DNA of 12,252 bases from Bacteroidales bacterium Bact_23 (GTDB lineage Bacteria; Bacteroidota; Bacteroidia; Bacteroidales; Lentimicrobiaceae). The notes under the pieces are model-generated. The model saw only the letters and a list, made by a program, of their open reading frames with translations, did no database searches and was not told where the DNA came from. Both the position numbers and the translations under genes were made by a program. Below, in pieces: positions 6,887-12,252 of the stretch. The number at the start of each line of letters is the position of its first letter. Within the stretch, counting starts at the first letter, position 1. The stretch lies in the NCBI GenBank assembly GCA_001603685.1, contig LUZO01000245.1, positions 1 to 12,252 on the forward strand, read 5' to 3'.

Positions 6887-8506
6887 ATGCTTTTTAAAAA
6901 ACCTGTTTTTCTTACCTTTTCTCTTTTCGTACTTATCATTGCCGGCATCTTTTCAGTACCTGCTTTTGGTCAGCAGCGGAACGACTCCCGCTCTACCGTT
7001 CAGAAATTTTCGTCACTGCTCCAGATAATCAATTACTACTATGTGGATACTGCAAATCCCTCGCGGCTTACCGAGGCTGCCATTGAGGCGATGTTGAAGG
7101 AGCTTGATCCGCACTCCGTATATCTCTCGAAATCAGAAGTGAAAAAGGCGAACGAGCCGCTTCAGGGCAATTTCGAAGGCGTCGGGATTCAGTTTCAGTT
7201 GTTTCACGATACCATTCTGGTGGTTGCAGCGGTGCCCGGCGGCCCGTCCGATAAGCTTGGTATCCTGGCCGGCGACAAAATCATAACCATCAACGGCGAA
7301 GATGCATTTGGCAAGAAAGTAACGAACAACTTCGTTATGGAGCGCCTCCGCGGACCGAAAGGCTCAAAAGTAACCGTGAGCATCAAACGCAAAGGCCGTA
7401 AAGATCTGATCGATTATACCATTACCCGCGATAAAATTCCCATCAACAGTGTGGATGCCACCTTTATGCTCAGCGACGACATCGGCTACATCAAACTTAC
7501 CCGCTTTGCGCGCACTTCGCTTCAGGAGGTAAAAGAATCGCTGGCAAGCCTGAAAAAGCAGGGGATGAAGAGCCTTGTACTCGACCTGCGGAACAATTCC
7601 GGTGGTTTTCTGGATATTGCCATTGACCTGTCCGATGAATTTCTGCCTTCCGACAGACTGATTGTCTATACCGAAGGACTCCGCAGCCCGCGTATGGATT
7701 TTAAAGCCACTTCGAAGGGCGGTTTTGAAAAAGGGAGGTTGATTGTGATGGTGAACGAAGGCAGCGCTTCAGCCAGCGAAATTGTTGCAGGTGCGGTTCA
7801 GGACTGGGATCGCGGACTGGTACTTGGCCGCAGATCGTTCGGAAAGGGATTGGTTCAGCGACCGTTCAACCTGCCCGACAGCTCGGTGGTAAGGCTTACC
7901 ACGGCGCGATATTATACCCCGTCGGGGCGCTGCATTCAGAAACCCTACGAAGAGGGGGTGGAAGATTATTATTCCGATCTTACAAAACGGTTTAAGCATG
8001 GCGAGTTCGTTTCAGCCGACAGCATCAAATTTCCCGACTCAATCAAGTATTACACAACCTCGAAGCGGGTGGTTTACGGTGGTGGCGGCATTATGCCCGA
8101 TGTATTTATCCCAATGGATACCGCTTCATCATCAACCTATTACACCGATCTGTGGCGCAAAAGCCTGCTCAACGAGTTTGTTATAGACTACCTCGACGCA
8201 AACAGGGCGAAACTTAAGGCAACCTATGCTGATGTGGCCTCATTTAAAAAGGAGTTCATGATTAATGATGAGCTGCTGAAGGAGTTTGTAACCTATGCCG
8301 AAGGCAAAGGCGTACCCGCCGACGAAGAGGGACTGAAACGTTCGGGAAGGGAAATCAGATACATCCTTAAAGGCCTGATTGCGCGGAATCTGTTCGATGT
8401 AAGCGCCTATTTCGAGGTTATCAGCCCGATTGACAAGGAGCTGATGAAGGCAGTCGAAGCCATGGGGAACGACGCCCTCTTCCGGAAGCTGAGCATTGCA
8501 ATGTAA
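6887..8506 (+). CDS. Exported S41 family PDZ peptidase (CtpA/Prc type)
   Basis: A 539-residue carboxy-terminal processing protease that should act in the periplasm on proteins carrying exposed C-terminal tails. An N-terminal signal sequence (about 1-28, ending FGQQ) is followed by an S41 N-terminal helical part (about 35-90, with LDPHSVYL), a PDZ domain (about 92-180, with GVGIQF and GDKIITING), and the S41 catalytic domain. By alignment with E. coli Tsp (Ser430, Lys455), the nucleophile is the middle Ser of SASAS (Ser295) and the general base is Lys320 in FGKG; LDLRNNSGG (233-241) is also typical. A C-terminal helical extension (about 425-539) is common in Bacteroidota homologues. I prefer ATG 6887 over an in-frame TTG at 6869, since ATG begins a clean signal peptide and leaves a plausible leader behind the -7 element. 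Confidence 0.94.
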   Translation: MLFKKPVFLTFSLFVLIIAGIFSVPAFGQQRNDSRSTVQKFSSLLQIINYYYVDTANPSRLTEAAIEAMLKELDPHSVYLSKSEVKKANEPLQGNFEGVGIQFQLFHDTILVVAAVPGGPSDKLGILAGDKIITINGEDAFGKKVTNNFVMERLRGPKGSKVTVSIKRKGRKDLIDYTITRDKIPINSVDATFMLSDDIGYIKLTRFARTSLQEVKESLASLKKQGMKSLVLDLRNNSGGFLDIAIDLSDEFLPSDRLIVYTEGLRSPRMDFKATSKGGFEKGRLIVMVNEGSASASEIVAGAVQDWDRGLVLGRRSFGKGLVQRPFNLPDSSVVRLTTARYYTPSGRCIQKPYEEGVEDYYSDLTKRFKHGEFVSADSIKFPDSIKYYTTSKRVVYGGGGIMPDVFIPMDTASSSTYYTDLWRKSLLNEFVIDYLDANRAKLKATYADVASFKKEFMINDELLKEFVTYAEGKGVPADEEGLKRSGREIRYILKGLIARNLFDVSAYFEVISPIDKELMKAVEAMGNDALFRKLSIAM

Positions 8507-8572
8507 TGCAATTAGTAGTGTATTAGTTGGTTAAGTGTACACGGGATTTTTTTAAAGAAAAACCGGTACTTG

Positions 8573-8603
8573 TTGGGAGATTTGATTTCAATCACTAAAT
8601 TTG
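8573..8603 (+). promoter_or_regulatory. Candidate Bacteroidota-type promoter for the DHOD-like gene
   Basis: TTG (8573-8575), a 20-bp spacer, then TAAATTTG (8596-8603), a full match to the -7 element TAnnTTTG. Transcription would start near 8608-8610, giving a leader of about 50 nt before the ATG at 8662. It lies in the 155-bp gap after the protease gene, in which I see no clear terminator. Confidence 0.5.
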
Positions 8604-8661
8604 TTAAATAAATCCGCAAACAGGAGAATATCCAGGAACAAAAAAATAAAAACAGGGAGTT

Positions 8662-9648
8662 ATGGCAAATATTGAAACCAAGTACATGGGGCTAACACTG
8701 TGCAGCCCCATCATAATCGGGAGTTCAGGTCTTACCAACTCAATTGACAATATTAAAATTTTTGCTGAGAAAGGGGCAGGCGCGGTGGTGCTTAAATCCC
8801 TGTTTGAGGAGCAGATCAGGTTTGAAATTGCCCACACGGCATCGCACGACCACGAGGCAAATTATTATCCCGAAGCTCAGGATTATATTGCCAACTACAG
8901 CCGCGGCCACCGTGTTGAAGAGTATCTTACCATGATAAGGGATGCCAAAAAGGCGGTATCCATTCCCATTATTGCCAGCATCAACTGTGTGAGCTCTGAC
9001 GAGTGGACCACTTTTGCCAAAAAGATTGAGAATGCCGGGGCCGATGCACTGGAACTCAATGTGTTCATTATGCCCAGCGATCCCGCCCATGGTGCAGAGG
9101 AGAATGAAAAGATCTATTTCAAAATCCTTGAAGAGGTAAAAAAACAGATTAAAATTCCGGTTGCGCTCAAAATAAGCTACTACTTCTCCGGGCTGGCAAA
9201 AATGGCGCTCAAGCTTTCGTGGGCCGGTGCCAAAGGCATTGTGATGTTCAACCGCTTCTACTCACCCGATATCAACATCGATACCATGAAGGTGATGGCG
9301 ACCCATGTTTTCAGTACCCCCGATGAGATTTTCAATTCGCTGCGCTGGGTAGCCATGCTCAGCGATAAACTCTACTGCGATATCTGTGCCTCGACCGGCG
9401 TTCACGACAGCGCCGGAATGATCAAGCAACTGCTGGCCGGCGCCAAAGCGGTGCAGATTGTTTCAACCCTTTACAGGAATGGTTTCGATCGCATTGTGGA
9501 GATGAACAATGAGCTGAGGGATTGGATGGATAAGCACGGCTTTGAGAAAACGGAAGATTTTATCGGAAAAATGAGTTACAAAAAGGTCGAAAATCCCGGC
9601 GCTTACGAGAGGGTGCAGTTTATGCGCCACTTTGCAGGAATAGAATAG
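8662..9648 (+). CDS. Dihydroorotate dehydrogenase-like flavoprotein
   Basis: A 328-residue soluble TIM-barrel protein of the dihydroorotate dehydrogenase superfamily, most like the group annotated 'dihydroorotate dehydrogenase-like protein'. FMN-site features are recognisable: SPIIIGSSGLT (15-25), VVLKS with Lys45, LELN with Asn133, ALKIS with Lys170, FNR with Asn197, ASTGVHDSAGM (243-253) and VQIVSTLYRNG (264-274). The class 1 catalytic motif NxSCPN is absent: the matching stretch reads ELNVFIMPSDP (131-141), so neither Cys nor Ser is at the base position. It may therefore not make orotate; the true substrate is unknown. A GGGAG lies just upstream of the ATG. It has its own likely promoter and ends before a strong terminator, so it appears monocistronic. 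Confidence 0.88.
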   Translation: MANIETKYMGLTLCSPIIIGSSGLTNSIDNIKIFAEKGAGAVVLKSLFEEQIRFEIAHTASHDHEANYYPEAQDYIANYSRGHRVEEYLTMIRDAKKAVSIPIIASINCVSSDEWTTFAKKIENAGADALELNVFIMPSDPAHGAEENEKIYFKILEEVKKQIKIPVALKISYYFSGLAKMALKLSWAGAKGIVMFNRFYSPDINIDTMKVMATHVFSTPDEIFNSLRWVAMLSDKLYCDICASTGVHDSAGMIKQLLAGAKAVQIVSTLYRNGFDRIVEMNNELRDWMDKHGFEKTEDFIGKMSYKKVENPGAYERVQFMRHFAGIE

Positions 9649-9670
9649 CCTGTTATTGAATTTGCATTGG

Positions 9671-9705
9671 AAAAAGGCTGTTCCGGAAAAGGGACGGCCT
9701 TTTTT
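9671..9705. terminator. Bidirectional intrinsic terminator
   Basis: A 14-bp RNA stem (9671-9684 pairs with 9691-9704, with two G-U wobbles on the plus-strand RNA) closed by the loop GGAAAA. The right arm ends in six T and the left arm begins with five A, so each strand yields a U-rich 3' end. It lies between the convergent ends of the DHOD-like gene (9648) and the FAD oxidoreductase gene (9730), and should serve both. Confidence 0.88.
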
Positions 9706-9729
9706 GAAGGTGGTTGGTGCTGACGCAGT

Positions 9730-10956
9730 TTACTGTTTCCGGTTTATTGCCTGAGCTGCCATCCATGCGGTTGAAAAAGCAGCCTGGATGTTGTATCCGC
9801 CGGTATCCCCGTCAATATCAAGGATTTCACCTGCGAAGTAGAGGTTTTCCACAAGTTTTGATTCCATGGTCAGCGGATCAACTTCGGTAAGCGAAACGCC
9901 TCCCGCAGTGGCCATAGCCGTTTTGTAACCGGCTGTCTTTTCAATGATAAAGCTGTGGCTGCATGCCTGTTCTGTAAGCGCTTTCCTTGCCTGTTTCGAG
10001 ATTTCGGCGAGCGGCTTTTCGGGGTTAACACCGCTTTTTTCCGCCACAATCCGCAATAGGCTACGGGTAAGCCCCGCATTTCTGAGAAAGGTGGAGAGCA
10101 GGGTTTTGCCGTTTTCCGAAGCCGCTTCGGTGAATTGCCGTTCAAATTCCTGAGGTTGCAGATTGCACAGGTTGATTTTCAGCGTGTCGCCGGCCTCGAA
10201 AAAGCGGGAAAAATCAAGGATACCCGGGCCGCTCAGCCCCTTGTGGGTAAAGACAATGTCGCCGGGGTGGCTGCCAATTTCCCGTTTATCCCTGAAAAGC
10301 ATGATCTGCGCATTTTTTAACGATACGCCGGCAAGGTCGTCATACTCAAAACCTTTGATAAAAACGGGGGTGAGCGCCGGTTTTGGGCTTACTATGCTGT
10401 GTCCCAGCGATTTTGCAAACGAATAGCCGTCGCCGGTTGATCCGGTGGAGGGGTAGGAGAGGCCGCCTGTACCCAGAATCAGGTTGACGGAGGTAAATCG
10501 CCTGTCGGCGGTTTCCACCAAAAACATCCCGCCTTCCACTCTTGCCGACTGAACGGCAAGCCCCGTCATCAGCCGGGCATTCTGTTCAGAGGCAGCCTTC
10601 AGCAGTGTATTTAAAATATCAGATGCCTTAAGGCTGGCCGGAAATATCTTGCCGTTCTTATCCGTAATCGTCTTTATCCCGCGCTTTTCGAACCAGTTGA
10701 CGGCATGATGGTTGGTAAAGGTTTCCAGGGCCGGTTTCATAAATCCGTAATTGTTGCCGTAATGGGTGGAAAAGCCCGAAACCGGGCCGCTGTTGGTAAA
10801 ATTGCACTGACCGCTTCCCGAAATCATCAGTTTGCGGCCGGGCTTCTCCTTCTTTTCGAGAATCAGCGTTCTGCCACGGTTGATACAGGCTGCGGCAAAC
10901 AGTCCGGCAGGGCCCGCCCCAATGATGATGGTGTCGTATTCAGGCAATTTTTCCAT
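9730..10956 (-). CDS. BaiN/HI0933-type FAD-dependent oxidoreductase
   Basis: A 408-residue soluble flavoprotein of the HI0933/YhiN/BaiN family (often called 'aminoacetone oxidase family' or 'NAD(P)/FAD-dependent oxidoreductase'). The N-terminus has the FAD-binding IIIGAGPAG (10-18), an acidic strand end at E34, and the family signature GRKLMISGSGQCNFTN (40-55). The C-terminus has ATAGGVSL, then LYFAGEILDIDGDTGGYNIQAAFSTAW, the second FAD-contact region. The physiological reaction is not well defined; BaiN of gut clostridia has been linked to bile-acid dehydroxylation, which cannot be assumed here. An in-frame GTG at 10983 would add nine residues, but ATG 10956 begins closer to the FAD motif and lies just behind a -7-like element. 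The ISAs1-family element ends 52 bp upstream on the same strand. Confidence 0.92.
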   Translation of the reverse strand: MEKLPEYDTIIIGAGPAGLFAAACINRGRTLILEKKEKPGRKLMISGSGQCNFTNSGPVSGFSTHYGNNYGFMKPALETFTNHHAVNWFEKRGIKTITDKNGKIFPASLKASDILNTLLKAASEQNARLMTGLAVQSARVEGGMFLVETADRRFTSVNLILGTGGLSYPSTGSTGDGYSFAKSLGHSIVSPKPALTPVFIKGFEYDDLAGVSLKNAQIMLFRDKREIGSHPGDIVFTHKGLSGPGILDFSRFFEAGDTLKINLCNLQPQEFERQFTEAASENGKTLLSTFLRNAGLTRSLLRIVAEKSGVNPEKPLAEISKQARKALTEQACSHSFIIEKTAGYKTAMATAGGVSLTEVDPLTMESKLVENLYFAGEILDIDGDTGGYNIQAAFSTAWMAAQAINRKQ

Positions 10957-10963
10957 AGGACGG

Positions 10964-10971
10964 CAAAAATA
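10964..10971 (-). promoter_or_regulatory. -7-like element just upstream of the FAD oxidoreductase ATG
   Basis: On the minus strand the sequence reads TATTTTTG, a full match to the Bacteroidota -7 element and identical to the one before the S41 protease gene. It ends only 7 nt before the ATG at 10956, so any transcript from it would be nearly leaderless. No TTTG is found at the usual distance upstream. Confidence 0.35.
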
Positions 10972-11008
10972 ATGATTTTCCACCCCGATTGAATCAGGTA
11001 ATTGGTGC

Positions 11009-11027
11009 AGGGGCGACGCATTAAAAA
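11009..11027 (+). repeat. Left terminal inverted repeat of the IS
   Basis: The sequence AGGGGCGACGCATTAAAAA is the exact reverse complement of 12234-12252, a perfect 19-bp match. It contains the transposase TAA (11021-11023 on the minus strand). Confidence 0.95.
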
Positions 11028-12118
11028 TTTAGGACTTTAAAAATGTATTCAGATTCCCATCCAGCCTTAAGTCTTTTTGCTTTGATGCTTATCTTTTCGT
11101 CATCCTTTTTCAAAAGGTTAAGAGCTATTCTGTTGATTTTTGAGAAGTTAACAGCAGCGTTACCCATTCGTTTTCGGTTGCCATCTTCATTAAAAGCAAC
11201 ATCCAGACACCAATGGACATTATTCTCAATTGCCCAATGTGATCGGATTGCATTTGAGATATGCTCGGCTGATGTACTTAGGCTGCTGATATAATATCTG
11301 GTTTCCTTCTGGGTTTCACCTGTTGATTTTATATACCTCTCGCTTTGAACCCGGATAATAGAGCTAAGGGATTTCCATAATGTAGGTTTCTCTATTAAGC
11401 TCAAATCGCTTATAACTGAACATTCCCTGGTTTCTATACGACCATGACCGAAATCAAGTTGATGATTGAATTTTTCAGGCTCAAGCATTTTAAAACTGTC
11501 GCGTATATCATCCAGCAAATCGGGTTGGTTTTCTTTTACAGTCAGTATGTATTCTGCCTTTTTACTCCGAATTTTCTTTGCAATTTCTTTTTGGCAACCC
11601 ATCGCATCCAGTGTCACTATAGAACCTTCTATCAGCAGTGAATCCAGCAATAAGGGGATAGCAGTAATCTCATTTGACTTCGCATCAACCTTGACTTGTC
11701 CAATGATCATCTGATTTGATTTAGACCATGCACTTACAATATGTGTTGCGGAATGAAAGCTCTTACCTCTTGAGCCTCTGATGGTTTTCCCGTCTATAGA
11801 TAGAATATCTCCAGGGTACTTCTTAGCCAAAGATTGTACCCATTCCAGAAAAACCCTTTCAAATTCAATCGGATCCAGCGCTGAATAAAACCTGTTAAAG
11901 GTATCGTGGCTGGGTATGCCGTTGGGCAACCTGAGAAAAGACGAAAGCCATTTTTGCCTGGTTTTTCCAAATAGTTCTATTTCATTCCATGATTCAGCTC
12001 CACTGATTACAGCTGCAATGGTAATAAATACAATATCTTCAAGTAAATGAAGTTTTTTTCTGTCGATTCTGGGGTCTTTCATTTTCGAAAGATACGTCAT
12101 TAATTTTGCCTGTTCCAT
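11021..12118 (-). CDS. ISAs1 family DDE transposase
   Basis: A 365-residue transposase of the ISAs1 family (related to the H-repeat proteins of enterobacteria), which cuts and joins the element's ends. The N-terminal DUF4338-like/DDE_Tnp_1-associated part (about 5-95) includes DPRIDRKKLHLLEDI and PSHDTFNRF. Candidate catalytic residues are D109 in SIDGKTIRGS, D171 in TLDAMGCQ and E298 in HWAIENNVHW, with FNED (309-312) further on. No frameshift or internal stop is seen and the length is normal for the family, so it may be active. The ATG at 12118 follows a strong promoter match by a short leader, supporting this start. Confidence 0.95.
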   Translation of the reverse strand: MEQAKLMTYLSKMKDPRIDRKKLHLLEDIVFITIAAVISGAESWNEIELFGKTRQKWLSSFLRLPNGIPSHDTFNRFYSALDPIEFERVFLEWVQSLAKKYPGDILSIDGKTIRGSRGKSFHSATHIVSAWSKSNQMIIGQVKVDAKSNEITAIPLLLDSLLIEGSIVTLDAMGCQKEIAKKIRSKKAEYILTVKENQPDLLDDIRDSFKMLEPEKFNHQLDFGHGRIETRECSVISDLSLIEKPTLWKSLSSIIRVQSERYIKSTGETQKETRYYISSLSTSAEHISNAIRSHWAIENNVHWCLDVAFNEDGNRKRMGNAAVNFSKINRIALNLLKKDDEKISIKAKRLKAGWESEYIFKVLNF

Positions 12119-12143
12119 GATTGTTATGTCATTGATTATCAGG

Positions 12144-12175
12144 CAAATATAAATATTTATTATGAGAAAAACAAA
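12144..12175 (-). promoter_or_regulatory. Transposase promoter, Bacteroidota type
   Basis: On the minus strand: TTTG (12175-12172), exactly 20 bp, then TATATTTG (12151-12144). This fits the consensus TTTG-N19/20-TAnnTTTG well. Transcription would begin about 20 nt before the transposase ATG. It lies in the AT-rich stretch between the right repeat and the gene. Confidence 0.7.
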
Positions 12176-12233
12176 CTTAATGTGCTGTATATCAATATTT
12201 TATACAATTTATTTGTACTAAAAATAAATATTT

Positions 12234-12252
12234 TTTTTAATGCGTCGCCCCT
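12234..12252 (-). repeat. Right terminal inverted repeat of the IS
   Basis: The exact reverse complement of the left repeat at 11009-11027 over 19 bp. It ends on the last base of the window, so the outer boundary and flank are not visible. Confidence 0.92.

Larger units (their letters stand above)
11009..12252 (-). mobile_element. ISAs1-family insertion sequence
   Basis: A complete-looking element of about 1.24 kb, defined by its terminal inverted repeats and its single transposase gene. It is visibly more AT-rich than the flanking genes, consistent with acquisition by transposition. The transposase stop codon lies within the left repeat. An extra C at 11008 may belong to the left end, in which case a matching G would follow base 12252. 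The target-site duplication (8-10 bp in this family) cannot be tested because the right flank is outside the window. Confidence 0.92.

Noticed and set aside
1..12252. CRISPR array, defence island, prophage or tRNA/rRNA genes
   Set aside because: No regularly spaced repeats, no phage or defence protein families, and no structured RNA motif could be recognised on either strand.

Overview
The window looks like chromosomal DNA from a member of the Bacteroidota, probably a Bacteroidales/Marinilabiliales-type anaerobe or marine relative; the exact lineage cannot be fixed from sequence alone. The evidence is a DUF2851 protein (a family I know mainly from this phylum), a ComEA-like helix-hairpin-helix protein, a TPR membrane protein of the type common there, weak Shine-Dalgarno signals, and promoters of the Bacteroidota form TTTG-N20-TAnnTTTG (clearest ahead of the transposase).

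Layout: (i) 103-1380 (+), a DUF2851 protein. (ii) 1566-5868 (+), a tightly packed, probably co-transcribed run of four genes: a LeuT-type sodium:amino-acid symporter, a 47-residue one-helix protein overlapping it by 4 nt (a MetS-like small transporter subunit), a membrane-anchored protein with three helix-hairpin-helix units, and a TPR protein with a C-terminal membrane segment but no output domain. (iii) 5865-6653 (-), a rhomboid protease whose stop codon interlocks with the TPR gene stop. (iv) 6887-8506 (+), an exported S41/CtpA-type PDZ protease. (v) 8662-9648 (+), a dihydroorotate-dehydrogenase-like flavoprotein lacking the usual catalytic Cys. It converges on (vi) 9730-10956 (-), a BaiN/HI0933-type FAD oxidoreductase, with a strong bidirectional terminator between them. 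(vii) 11009-12252, an ISAs1-family insertion sequence with 19-bp perfect terminal inverted repeats and an intact transposase (-); its right end is the last base of the window.

Most genes are housekeeping or envelope functions: amino-acid uptake, two envelope proteases, possible periplasmic DNA binding, and two uncharacterised flavoenzymes. I see no defence system, CRISPR array, prophage, rRNA or tRNA. The points most worth a second look are the two-component LeuT-type transporter with an enlarged last extracytoplasmic loop, the PD...ExH plus Cys-cluster pattern in the DUF2851 protein, the TPR protein without an output domain, and the IS sitting about 50 bp upstream of a same-strand flavoenzyme gene. 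No gene-free stretch exceeds 300 bases.
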